DNA of 64,000 nucleotides, taken from the NCBI GenBank assembly GCA_020638525.1, contig JACKIL010000012.1, positions 1 through 64,000 on the forward strand. Direction: 5' to 3'. This stretch comes from Caulobacterales bacterium. Lineage in GTDB: Bacteria; Pseudomonadota; Alphaproteobacteria; Caulobacterales; Parvularculaceae. Made by a program: the position numbers and the translations under genes. Of this stretch, positions 43,829 to 52,045 are shown in pieces; the first letter of the stretch is position 1; each line of letters begins with the position of its first letter. The notes beneath the pieces are model-generated. The model ran no database searches, was not told the origin of the DNA, and saw nothing but the letters and a program-made list of their open reading frames with translations.

Positions 43829-45183
43829 GACCCGGAAAGTGCGTCGTTCTCTGTGCGGAGAATTCACCCGACTGGATCGTTTCCTATTTCTCCGTGCTTC
43901 GGCTTGGCGCTGTCATCGCGCCGGTCAACCTCATGCTAACGGCGGAAGAGATCGACTATGTCGCGCGCGACTGCGCGGCGCAGGCGGTTATCACGGGTGG
44001 AGAGAAGGCGGCGCGTCTACGCGAGAACTTCTCCGACGCCGCGCCGTTGATCCTCGATGTTAAGGTGGCTGGCGCGGCGAAAGAAGCGGCCGGTGACGTC
44101 GCGTTGGAAAGCGCTGGCCGCTCTCCCCACGATCTCTCAACGGTCTGTTACACGTCGGGAACGACGGGCCATCCGAAGGGCGCGATGCTCTCGCACCGCG
44201 CTGTCCTCATGAATGCGGCGATGACCGCGCTCACGCATGGGCGCACGAAAGACGATGTGACCGTGAGCGCATTGCCGCTCTCGCATGTCTACGGAAACAT
44301 CGTCATGCATTCGACGTTTCTGTCGGGCGGCGCGCTGTCGCTTCATCGCCGTTTCGACACCGCCGCTATTCTCGAGGATATCGCCGTAAAGCGCGCGACC
44401 ATGCTCGAGGGTGTGCCGACGATGTATCACTATCTTCTGGCCGACCCGGCGATTGAACGGACGGATACGTCTTCGCTCCGGCGCTGCACGGTCGGCGGGC
44501 AGGGCATGCCCGTCAACAAGATGGAAGAAGTCCAGGAGAAGCTTGGATGCCGGCTGCTTGAACTCTGGGGGATGACGGAGATTGCGGGGCTTGGCAGCAC
44601 GCATCCGATGCTGGCGCCGCCGCGCCTCGGTTCGATTGGCGCGCCATTGCCGTTCACCGAGATGGCGGTGCGCTCGCTCGATAATCCTTCTCTGGAAGCG
44701 CCGCGCGGCGAAATCGGCGAGCTTGTCGTGCGCGGGCCGACCGTGATGATGGGCTATCTCGGCAAGGAAGAGGCGACAGCGGAAGTTCTGGAGCCTGACG
44801 GCTGGCTGAAGACCGGCGACCTCGCCAAGCGCGATGAAGACGGGTTCTTCCAGATTGTCGACCGGAAGAAGGATATGATCCTCACGGCCGGCTTCAACAT
44901 CTATCCGGCTGAGATTGAACGCGTGATCAGCGAACACCCGGCTGTCGCAATCGTCGCTGTCGCGGGCGTTCCCGATGAGGCCAAGGGCGAACTCGCCAAG
45001 GCTTATATCGTTCTCAAGGCTGGCGCATCAGCGAATGCTGAAGAGATCGACGCTCATTGCCGGGCCCATCTCGCCGCCTACAAGCGCCCGCGGCTATTCC
45101 AGTTTGTCGCCGACCTGCCGAAGACGAGTTCCGGCAAGGTCATGCGCCGGCGCCTGCGCGAGCTGGACGGTTCGGGCCGCTAA
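43825..45183 (+). CDS. AMP-forming acyl-CoA ligase, main part (5' part in another frame)
   Basis: About 452 residues. ATP P-loop YTSGTTGHPKGAMLSH, the adenylate motif GMTEIAGLGSTHP, hinge DRKKDMILTAGFNIYPAEIE and C-terminal PKTSSGKVMRRR are intact, so only the first 55 or so residues are out of frame (43658-43828). Enzymes of this class activate a carboxylic acid to its CoA thioester. In this locus it would take the acid made by the aldehyde dehydrogenase or amidase. If the break is real, it may be inactive or reassembled from two chains. Confidence 0.85.
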   Translation: MRPGKCVVLCAENSPDWIVSYFSVLRLGAVIAPVNLMLTAEEIDYVARDCAAQAVITGGEKAARLRENFSDAAPLILDVKVAGAAKEAAGDVALESAGRSPHDLSTVCYTSGTTGHPKGAMLSHRAVLMNAAMTALTHGRTKDDVTVSALPLSHVYGNIVMHSTFLSGGALSLHRRFDTAAILEDIAVKRATMLEGVPTMYHYLLADPAIERTDTSSLRRCTVGGQGMPVNKMEEVQEKLGCRLLELWGMTEIAGLGSTHPMLAPPRLGSIGAPLPFTEMAVRSLDNPSLEAPRGEIGELVVRGPTVMMGYLGKEEATAEVLEPDGWLKTGDLAKRDEDGFFQIVDRKKDMILTAGFNIYPAEIERVISEHPAVAIVAVAGVPDEAKGELAKAYIVLKAGASANAEEIDAHCRAHLAAYKRPRLFQFVADLPKTSSGKVMRRRLRELDGSGR

Positions 45184-45193
45184 GCGCGAACCG

Positions 45194-45212
45194 GCCCTTT
45201 GGAGAAAAGGGC
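45194..45212 (+). terminator. Weak hairpin after the acyl-CoA ligase
   Basis: GCCCTTT (45194-45200) and AAAGGGC (45206-45212) form a 7-bp stem with a GGAGA loop, then GCTTTCCC. It is weak and placed between the ligase stop and the tRNA gene. Confidence 0.35.
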
Positions 45213-45245
45213 GCTTTCCCAAAATGACTGGAACGGCTTGAAAAC

Positions 45246-45320
<75 letters not shown>

Positions 45321-45419
45321 TTTTCTTCCCCGAAGCGAAGTCTCCTCAAGGGAGAGGCGGGGGTATAGCGTGGGCTGGCGGGGATGAAAAGCGGATGCGG
45401 GGCCGGAAATCGCCGGAGT

Positions 45420-45869
45420 TCAACCCGAAACGCCGAAAAGGGTGAGAATTTCTTCGCCGACGCGCTTCGGCTTTCGGGTGCGGGCGTCGAGGAGGCACCA
45501 GTCGGTGAGAACCTTGGCGCAGGGCCGGGCCGCGCCCGGCTTCCTGATGTCGATATGGCGCTCGAAACGGGGCCCGGAGGCGCGGCCGAGCCAGGTGCGC
45601 ACTTCGACCGTTTCGCCGGGAAGGACCGGGTCGCGATAGTCGATCTCGTGGCGCAGGACGACCCAGATGAGGTCGCCCCGCATCGTCTCGCTCGTCATGG
45701 CGCGCCAGTGGGCGACGGCGACTTCCTGCGCCCAGACGAGGTAAACGGCGTTATTCACATGGCCAAGCTCGTCGATCTCGGAGGGCAGGGCGACCCGCGT
45801 TTGCAGCGCCGCCGTCTCGAAGGAGGACGCGCCGACAAGATTTCCGCCGATTTGAGGGGCTTTAGCCAT
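45420..45869 (-). CDS. Acyl-CoA thioesterase, 4HBT hotdog fold
   Basis: A 149-residue protein from ATG 45869. The hotdog thioesterase signature is SEIDELGHVNNAVYLVWAQE, with Asp and His residues of the catalytic centre in DELGHVNN. The remaining RHEIDYRDPVLPGETVEV is typical of YbgC/FadM-like enzymes. It would release an acyl chain from CoA or carrier protein. It is divergent from the murA run and next to the tRNA gene, so no pathway is implied. Confidence 0.85.
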   Translation of the reverse strand: MAKAPQIGGNLVGASSFETAALQTRVALPSEIDELGHVNNAVYLVWAQEVAVAHWRAMTSETMRGDLIWVVLRHEIDYRDPVLPGETVEVRTWLGRASGPRFERHIDIRKPGAARPCAKVLTDWCLLDARTRKPKRVGEEILTLFGVSG

Positions 45870-45953
45870 GGCCCTTCCTAGCAAAGGGCGGGGGCGCCCG
45901 TCGCCGAGCTTTCGCAGTTGACGGGGGCGGCGGGTCCCTTAAGTTCCGCCGCC

Positions 45954-46136
45954 ATGGCTGAAACCGACGAGGATCGCGGTAACGGACAGTCGGCGCCGCG
46001 CGGCCCCGGGTCCGCCGCAAAATCGACCAACGCCCGCGACAAAGCGGAAAAACGCGCCGACCGCGAAGCACGGCTCGCGGATGCGCTGCGCGCTAATTTG
46101 CGCCGCCGGAAGGCGGACAGGAAAGAAAAGGCCTAG
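45954..46136 (+). CDS. Small charged protein directly before murA
   Basis: A 60-residue Lys/Arg/Glu-rich protein ending REARLADALRANLRRRKADR. Its stop TAG is followed immediately by the murA ATG. Short basic proteins with the LADALRANLRRRK-type tail are conserved at this spot in many alphaproteobacteria, but no function is known to me. The start MAETDEDRG at 45954 is chosen as the first ATG after a non-coding-looking lead; 45918 is in frame too. Confidence 0.6.
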   Translation: MAETDEDRGNGQSAPRGPGSAAKSTNARDKAEKRADREARLADALRANLRRRKADRKEKA

Positions 46137-47396
46137 ATGGATAAACTGGCTATCATTGGCGGGCGCCCGCTTTTCGGCGAAATCGCCATCAGCGGCGCGA
46201 AGAACTCCGCCCTCAAAGTCATGGCGGCGACGCTGCTGACCGACGGCGTGCTGACGATCAGCAACATGCCGCGCCTCGCTGACGTCGACATGATGCTTCG
46301 CCTTCTGATGCAGCATGGCGCGGATGCGAAGTTCGAAGGCTCGGTGCTGACGCTTCACGCCAAGGACATCGTCTCGACCGAGGCGCCATACGATCTCGTC
46401 CGCAAGATGCGCGCTTCATTCAACGTTCTTGGGCCGCTCCTTGCGCGCGAAGGCAAGGCGAAGGTCTCGCTGCCCGGCGGTTGCGCCATTGGCGCGCGCC
46501 CTGTCGATCTGCACTTGAAAGCGCTGACTGCGATGGGCGCGGAGATTGAACTCGACGAAGGTTATGTGATCGCCGCTGCGCCCAACGGGCTTCACGGCGC
46601 GAAGATCGATTTTCCGTTCGTTTCCGTCGGCGCGACCGAACATACGATGCTCGCGGCGACGCTCGCGAAAGGCGAGACCGTCATCCACAACGCCGCGCGC
46701 GAACCGGAGATCGCAGATCTCGCGGACTGTCTCACGGCGATGGGCGCGAAGATCGAAGGAGCGGGCGAGTCGACGATTCATATTCAGGGCGTCGGCGCGC
46801 TTCATGGCGGCGAGCATTCCGTGCTGCCGGACCGGATCGAGACTGGTTCGTACGCGATGGCGCCCGGCGTTGCAGGCGGCGAGCTGTTTCTCAGGCACGC
46901 GCGGCTCGATCTTCTCGGCGCGGCGGTGGGCGCGCTTGAGGAAGCCGGGATTCGCCTTGAGCAGCAGGAGGGCGGGATTCGCGTTCGCCGCGAGGGGGAC
47001 CGTTGCCGCGCGGTGAACGTCCTGACCCAGCCATTTCCGGGATTTCCGACGGACCTTCAGGCGCAGTTCATGGCGCTGATGGCGACGGCCGACGGCGTTT
47101 CCGCGATTAAAGAGACGATCTTCGAAGGGCGTTTCATGCACGCGCCGGAATTCGCGCGCATGGGCGCCAATATATCCGTGGACGGACAGACGGCGACCGT
47201 GCGCGGCGTCAAGCGCCTCAAGGGCGCGCAAGTGATGGCGACGGATCTTCGCGCGTCGATGGGCCTTGTCCTCGCCGGCCTCGGCGCGGAAGGGCAGACC
47301 ATCGTCAACCGTGTCTATCATCTTGACCGCGGCTTTGAACGGCTGGAAGAAAAACTGATCCAGTGCGGCGCGCTCATCGAGCGCATCAAGGAATAG
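46137..47396 (+). CDS. murA: UDP-N-acetylglucosamine 1-carboxyvinyltransferase
   Basis: A 419-residue enzyme for the first committed step of peptidoglycan synthesis, using phosphoenolpyruvate. The N-terminal IIGGRPLFGEIAISGAKNSA and the loop LPGGCAIGARPVDLH with the catalytic Cys (fosfomycin target) are intact. It heads the run murA / DUF2948 / hisD. Confidence 0.97.
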   Translation: MDKLAIIGGRPLFGEIAISGAKNSALKVMAATLLTDGVLTISNMPRLADVDMMLRLLMQHGADAKFEGSVLTLHAKDIVSTEAPYDLVRKMRASFNVLGPLLAREGKAKVSLPGGCAIGARPVDLHLKALTAMGAEIELDEGYVIAAAPNGLHGAKIDFPFVSVGATEHTMLAATLAKGETVIHNAAREPEIADLADCLTAMGAKIEGAGESTIHIQGVGALHGGEHSVLPDRIETGSYAMAPGVAGGELFLRHARLDLLGAAVGALEEAGIRLEQQEGGIRVRREGDRCRAVNVLTQPFPGFPTDLQAQFMALMATADGVSAIKETIFEGRFMHAPEFARMGANISVDGQTATVRGVKRLKGAQVMATDLRASMGLVLAGLGAEGQTIVNRVYHLDRGFERLEEKLIQCGALIERIKE

Positions 47397-47402
47397 GCCC
47401 TC

Positions 47403-47855
47403 GTGACGGACCTCAGAAATTATAAGCCCCTGCGGCTGATGGCGGCGGATGCGGATGACCTGAAAGTCATCTCTGCCTGCCTGCAGGATGCTGTCGCCAA
47501 GGTCGGCGATTTCGCCTACCTGCCTGGCGCGCGGCGTTTCGCTTTCGTTGCGAACCGGTTTCTGTGGGAAGCGGGCGGCGACAAGCGGGCGGGGCCTTTC
47601 TGGCGCGCGCGGGCCGGCGCCCATTTCGACGATGTACGCTCGGTCAAACGCCTCAACCTGCGCACAGAGCCGAAGGATGCGGTGGTCGAGCTCCTGTCGA
47701 TCCGTTTTGAGCCCGGCGAGGACGGAGCGGGCGCGGTCATCCTGGACTTCGCCGGGGGCGGCGCGATCCGTCTCGACGTAGACGCGATCAACGCGGAATT
47801 GCATGATATCTCCGAACCGTGGCGGACGCAGTCCAAACCAACGCACGCCGACTAG
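47403..47855 (+). CDS. DUF2948 family protein
   Basis: A 150-residue protein with a GTG start six bases after murA. It contains the stretch LKVISACLQDAVAKVGDFAY and ARRFAFVANRFLWE, which I recognise as DUF2948, a family found between murA and hisD in alphaproteobacteria. No function is known. Its stop lies 27 bases before the hisD ATG. Confidence 0.88.
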   Translation: MTDLRNYKPLRLMAADADDLKVISACLQDAVAKVGDFAYLPGARRFAFVANRFLWEAGGDKRAGPFWRARAGAHFDDVRSVKRLNLRTEPKDAVVELLSIRFEPGEDGAGAVILDFAGGGAIRLDVDAINAELHDISEPWRTQSKPTHAD

Positions 47856-47881
47856 CGGCCGGTTCTTTTAGCGAGACCATC

Positions 47882-49177
47882 ATGGCCCAGCGCCTCAACA
47901 GTTCCGATCCGGATTTCGCGGCGAAGTTCAAGGAATTCGCCAACGCCCCGCGCGAAGGCGCGAGCGAAGTCGGCGCCACTGTCGCCGATATCATCGCCGC
48001 CGTGCGCGAGCGGGGCGAGGCCGCCCTCCAGCACTACACGAAGGAATTCGACAAGTTTCATCTGACGGATGAAAATATCGCGATCTCCGAAGAGGAGTGC
48101 GCGGCGGCTGAAGCGGCGTGCGATCCGGAAGCGCTGAAGGCGCTCGCCTTCGCAGCGGAGCGCATTCGCGCCTATCACGAAAAGCAGCGCCCGGAAGACA
48201 TTCTCTATACGGATGATGCTGGCGTGACACTCGGCTGGCGGTGGACGCCGGTCGAGGCGGCGGGGCTCTATGCGCCGGGCGGGCTTGCGGCCTATCCGTC
48301 GAGCGTTCTGATGAACGCCATTCCGGCGAAGGTTGCGGGCGTCAAGCGGCTTTGCCTCTGCGTGCCGACGCCGGGCGGTCACGCGAATCCGCTCGTGCTC
48401 GCCGCAGCGCGCATTTCAGGCGTCGACGAGATCTATCGCATCGGCGGCGCGCAGGCGATTGCAGCGATGGCCTATGGCGCAGGGCCGATCGAGCCTGTCG
48501 ACGTCATCGTGGGTCCGGGCAACGCCTATGTCGCGGAGGCGAAACGGCAGGTGTTCGGACAAGTCGGCATCGATGCGATCGCCGGGCCTTCGGAAATTCT
48601 TGTCGTCGCCGACAAACACAATGATCCGGCGTGGATCGCCGCCGATCTCTTGAGCCAGGCCGAGCACGATCCGTCTTCGCAAGCCGTGCTCATCACGGAT
48701 GACGCGGCGTTCGCGGATGCAGTCGAGCAGGCGGTGGAAGACCAGATCGACGTTTCGCCGCGCAAGAAGATTGCGGCGGCGGCTTGGGAAGACAATTCGG
48801 CGATCATCGTCGTCGCTTCGCTCGACGCCGCGCCCGGTCTTGTCGATCAGATCGCGCCGGAGCATCTCGAACTCGCTGTCGAGAATCCGCAAGCGCTCGC
48901 TGCAAAGGTGCGCCATGCCGGAGCGATCTTCCTAGGGCGTTTTGCACCGGAAGCGATCGGCGATTATGTCGCCGGGCCCGACCACGTGTTGCCGACCGCG
49001 CGCGCGGCGCGCCACGCTTCAGGCCTTTCCGTGCTGCACTTCATGAAGCGCACCTCGATCATCGGCTGCGATGAAAAAGCGCTCGCGGCGATCGGTCCGG
49101 CTGCGGCGAAACTCGCAGACGCCGAAGGCCTGCCTAACCATGCGGCGTCTATTCGCCTGCGGCTCGGCAGCGAATAA
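47882..49177 (+). CDS. hisD: Histidinol dehydrogenase
   Basis: A 431-residue zinc enzyme that oxidises histidinol to histidine in two NAD-dependent steps. ATG 47882 follows a short GCGAG; the frame begins earlier at 47819 inside DUF2948. Typical stretches are YAPGGLAAYPSSVLMNAIPA, GPGNAYVAEAKRQVFGQVG and QIAPEHLELAVENPQA (Glu/His of the active site). It lies away from hisG at 32.4 kb, so histidine genes are scattered. Confidence 0.96.
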   Translation: MAQRLNSSDPDFAAKFKEFANAPREGASEVGATVADIIAAVRERGEAALQHYTKEFDKFHLTDENIAISEEECAAAEAACDPEALKALAFAAERIRAYHEKQRPEDILYTDDAGVTLGWRWTPVEAAGLYAPGGLAAYPSSVLMNAIPAKVAGVKRLCLCVPTPGGHANPLVLAAARISGVDEIYRIGGAQAIAAMAYGAGPIEPVDVIVGPGNAYVAEAKRQVFGQVGIDAIAGPSEILVVADKHNDPAWIAADLLSQAEHDPSSQAVLITDDAAFADAVEQAVEDQIDVSPRKKIAAAAWEDNSAIIVVASLDAAPGLVDQIAPEHLELAVENPQALAAKVRHAGAIFLGRFAPEAIGDYVAGPDHVLPTARAARHASGLSVLHFMKRTSIIGCDEKALAAIGPAAAKLADAEGLPNHAASIRLRLGSE

Positions 49178-49220
49178 GCATCTTCCGTAGCATCAGGAAG
49201 AACGCGCATTTACAGTGAAA

Positions 49221-50084
49221 TCATTGCGCGGCCTTCATGGCGCGGTCGACGAGGAAGGCGTGTATTGCTTCGACTTCTTCGTCCGTGAAATGAACAAACC
49301 TGTCGCGCGCGACGTCGTCCATGAGTTCCAGATCACGCCCGCCGAGCGGTTCGCCCGTACGCAAAAGATGTGCGAAAGCGTCTGACGGATAGGCGGCGGC
49401 GATTGTCAGATCGGGCGGAAGCCCGGGGCCCGGTCCTTCGGGAGCGCCTTCGAAGTTAATGCCATGGCATTCGCTGCAGGCGATGCGGGCGAGATATTCG
49501 CCGAGCTCGAGCTGGTTTGAAAAATCATAGATGCGCTGCGGCGCATTGTGATCGATTGTCGAGGCTTCAGGCGGGTACAGTCCCTGAAGGAATTCTATCC
49601 GGCCCAAAATCCATGTTTCCGATCGGGGCAGGCGCTCCCCCTTATCGGGCATTGTACGGATGTAAGAGATGATGGCCGACAGGTCTTCGTGGCGCATGTC
49701 GTAGAAGGCCGGCGACGGCATGCCGATGACGCTGCGTCCGTTCGGCTTGACGCCATGCCGGATGGAGCGAGCGAAGTCTTCATCGCTATACGTCGCCGCC
49801 AGGCGAGGGAGATTCGCGGTCGTCATGCGATAGACGAAGCGCGCCTCGCCGAAGAGCTTGCCGTTGAGGTCCGCGCTATGACATCCGCGGCAGCCAGCGA
49901 CTTCGCTCATCCTTCGCCCGTGATCGATGACCGCTGCGTCTGTCGAATGAGTGATCGAGATCGCGGGGACCGAGTATTTCCGCGCGATGATTCGCTCGCC
50001 CAGCAGCCAGACCGCCGCATAGCTCGCCAGAGCGAGCCCGCCCAGCGCGGCGGCCGTGATGGCCGCAATCTTCAGTGGCTTCAT
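49221..50084 (-). CDS. Membrane-anchored diheme cytochrome c
   Basis: A 287-residue protein with one N-terminal hydrophobic anchor (IAAITAAALGGLALASYAAV) and two CxxCH heme sites: CRGCH (about residue 65) and CSECH (about residue 203), with possible Met ligands in IGMPSPAFYDM. It resembles the electron-transfer cytochromes associated with alcohol or aldehyde dehydrogenases. It is the only minus-strand gene in the conserved hisD-to-UPF0262 run, an apparent insertion. Confidence 0.85.
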   Translation of the reverse strand: MKPLKIAAITAAALGGLALASYAAVWLLGERIIARKYSVPAISITHSTDAAVIDHGRRMSEVAGCRGCHSADLNGKLFGEARFVYRMTTANLPRLAATYSDEDFARSIRHGVKPNGRSVIGMPSPAFYDMRHEDLSAIISYIRTMPDKGERLPRSETWILGRIEFLQGLYPPEASTIDHNAPQRIYDFSNQLELGEYLARIACSECHGINFEGAPEGPGPGLPPDLTIAAAYPSDAFAHLLRTGEPLGGRDLELMDDVARDRFVHFTDEEVEAIHAFLVDRAMKAAQ

Positions 50085-50218
50085 GACAGCTCCCCCGAAC
50101 CGAAGGCCCCAGGGTATCCCGGAACCGGGGCGCCGGATAGCTGGCCACGGAGTGTGACGGCGGGCGTGACGGCGGGGCCTGACGCGGCTAGAACCGGTCC
50201 CGATCGATCAGGGGCCCC

Positions 50219-50707
50219 ATGACCGGCGAGACCGAGAGCGCAAACCCGATGCGAATCGTCAAGATCGAGCTTGACGAGCGCAGCCTTGCGCGCGCGACCG
50301 CCGATATCGAGCACGAACGAAAAGTCGCCGTGTACGATCTGCTCGAGGAGAATTGCTTTGAGCCGGTCGGCGCGGGCGAGGGCCCGTTCGAGCTGCGCCT
50401 GTCGATCGTCGAGCGCCGGCTCGTTTTCGAAGTGCGGCGCGAAGGCGGCGAGCCGGTGGGGCAGGTGCATCTGTCGATGACGCCCTTCCGCAAGATCATC
50501 AAAGACTACTTCATGCTGTGCGAGAGCTATTACGACGCGATCCGCAACGCCGCGCCGGCGCAGATCGAGACTGTCGATATGGCGCGCCGCTCCATGCACA
50601 ATGAAGGGTCCGACATTCTGCGCGAGCGCCTGCAGGACAAGATCCACCTCGATGAAAACACGGCGCGCCGCCTTTTCACGCTCATCTGCAGTTTCCACCT
50701 TCGTTAG
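50219..50707 (+). CDS. UPF0262 family protein
   Basis: A 162-residue protein. The strings VKIELDERSLARATADIEHE and RRLFTLICSFHLR identify UPF0262, restricted to alphaproteobacteria and usually found between hisD and a phosphatase. No function is known. It lies eight bases before the low-molecular-weight phosphatase. Confidence 0.92.
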   Translation: MTGETESANPMRIVKIELDERSLARATADIEHERKVAVYDLLEENCFEPVGAGEGPFELRLSIVERRLVFEVRREGGEPVGQVHLSMTPFRKIIKDYFMLCESYYDAIRNAAPAQIETVDMARRSMHNEGSDILRERLQDKIHLDENTARRLFTLICSFHLR

Positions 50708-50715
50708 GCCCGTTC

Positions 50716-51141
50716 ATGGTCAAGTCAGTTCTCTTCGCCTGCAATCTCAACTCCGTGCGCTCGCCGATGGCCGCCGCGATTCTGCGCGCCAGGGCGGGCG
50801 AGACGCTCAGGGTCGATTCGGCGGGCGTCTATGAAGGCGGGCTCGACCCGTTCATTGAGGCTGTGCTTGGGGAAATCGGCGTCTCATTGGCTGAGCACGA
50901 GCCGAAGGCGATGAATGCGCTCGATCTTTCGAAATTCGACCTCGCCATCGCGTTGACGCCGGAAGCGGCCGCCGAAGCGCGCCGTTTCCTGCCGCGGGAG
51001 CGCGTCGAATTCTGGGATATCGAGAATCCGTCTGACATTCGCGGGGGGCGCGATCAGCTGATGGCGGCCTATCGGGGCGTCCGTGAGGACCTTGAGGCCC
51101 GGCTTAAGGCCCGATTTCCCGAGATTTATCAAAAGCCTTGA
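50716..51141 (+). CDS. Low-molecular-weight phosphatase family protein
   Basis: A 141-residue protein with the P-loop CNLNSVRS (C-X5-R) at residues 9-16, the signature of LMW protein-tyrosine phosphatases and the related arsenate reductases. In this conserved alphaproteobacterial cluster it is usually called a low-molecular-weight phosphatase. Which activity applies here cannot be told. Confidence 0.85.
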   Translation: MVKSVLFACNLNSVRSPMAAAILRARAGETLRVDSAGVYEGGLDPFIEAVLGEIGVSLAEHEPKAMNALDLSKFDLAIALTPEAAAEARRFLPRERVEFWDIENPSDIRGGRDQLMAAYRGVREDLEARLKARFPEIYQKP

Positions 51142-51236
51142 TTTTATTGGGCGGCGCGACCATTTTCCCGCAACGCCGATCCGGGGGCCAGCAGGCTTGC
51201 CTGAAAGGGAAGAGGATCGCCTGATCTGAGGAGCGA

Positions 51237-51455
51237 ATGGCGAAAGAAGAACTATTGGAATTCGAAGGCGTCGTGGAAGAACTGCTTCCCAACGCGACCT
51301 TTCGGGTTCGACTCGAAAATGGCCACGAGATCATCGCCCATACGGCGGGCAAGATGCGCAAAAACCGCATCCGCGTGCTCGCCGGGGATAAGGTCCTCAT
51401 TGAAATGTCGCCCTACGATCTGACGAAGGGGCGCGTCACCTACCGATTCAAATAA
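51237..51455 (+). CDS. infA: Translation initiation factor IF-1
   Basis: A 72-residue protein, the usual length. It starts MAKEELLEFEGVVEELLPNA and ends YDLTKGRVTYRFK, with a GAGGAGCG site before the ATG. It binds the ribosomal A site during initiation. Confidence 0.98.
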   Translation: MAKEELLEFEGVVEELLPNATFRVRLENGHEIIAHTAGKMRKNRIRVLAGDKVLIEMSPYDLTKGRVTYRFK

Positions 51456-51466
51456 TCCGGTCGGCG

Positions 51467-52045
51467 ATGAAGCCGCCGCTCATCCTCGCCAGCGCCAGCC
51501 CGAGACGGCGGGCGCTTCTCGCGCAGATCGGCGTGACGCCGGATCGCATCGTCACTTCAGGCGTTGATGAAGCCGAATATCCGGGCGAGCTCGCTGCGGA
51601 TGTCGCGGGGCGTCTTGCTTCTGAGAAGGCGGCCTCCGTCGCTGCGGAAAATCCGGGCGCGCTCGTGCTCGCCGCTGACACAGTCGTTGGCGTCGGGCGG
51701 CGCATTCTGCCGAAAGCGGAAGATGAAGCGACGGCGCGCGCCTGTCTCGACCTTCTCTCTGGCCGCGCGCACCGGGTCTATACGGGCGTCGCGCTTGCCG
51801 GCCCGGGCGATGAGCGCCGCCTTCGCGTTGTCGAGACGCGCGTGAAGGTGAAGCGCCTCACGCCCTCCGACATCGATCGTTATGTCGCGAGCGGCGAGTG
51901 GAACGGCAAGGCCGGCGGCTATGGAATCCAGGGCGCGTTCGAAGCCCATGTGATCAAGATCATTGGCTCCTATTCGAACATTGTCGGCCTGCCGCTTTAT
52001 GAAACGGCGTGTCTGCTCGAGGGCGCCGGCTGGCGGGCGTCGTGA
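51467..52045 (+). CDS. maf: Maf family nucleotide pyrophosphatase
   Basis: A 192-residue enzyme. The N-terminal LILASASPRRRALLAQIG is the Maf signature, and the middle ADTVVGVGRRILPKAEDEA and late GKAGGYGIQGAFEAHVIKI complete it. Maf proteins hydrolyse non-canonical or modified NTPs. Its TGA overlaps the GTG start of the RNase gene (GTGA). Confidence 0.93.
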   Translation: MKPPLILASASPRRRALLAQIGVTPDRIVTSGVDEAEYPGELAADVAGRLASEKAASVAAENPGALVLAADTVVGVGRRILPKAEDEATARACLDLLSGRAHRVYTGVALAGPGDERRLRVVETRVKVKRLTPSDIDRYVASGEWNGKAGGYGIQGAFEAHVIKIIGSYSNIVGLPLYETACLLEGAGWRAS

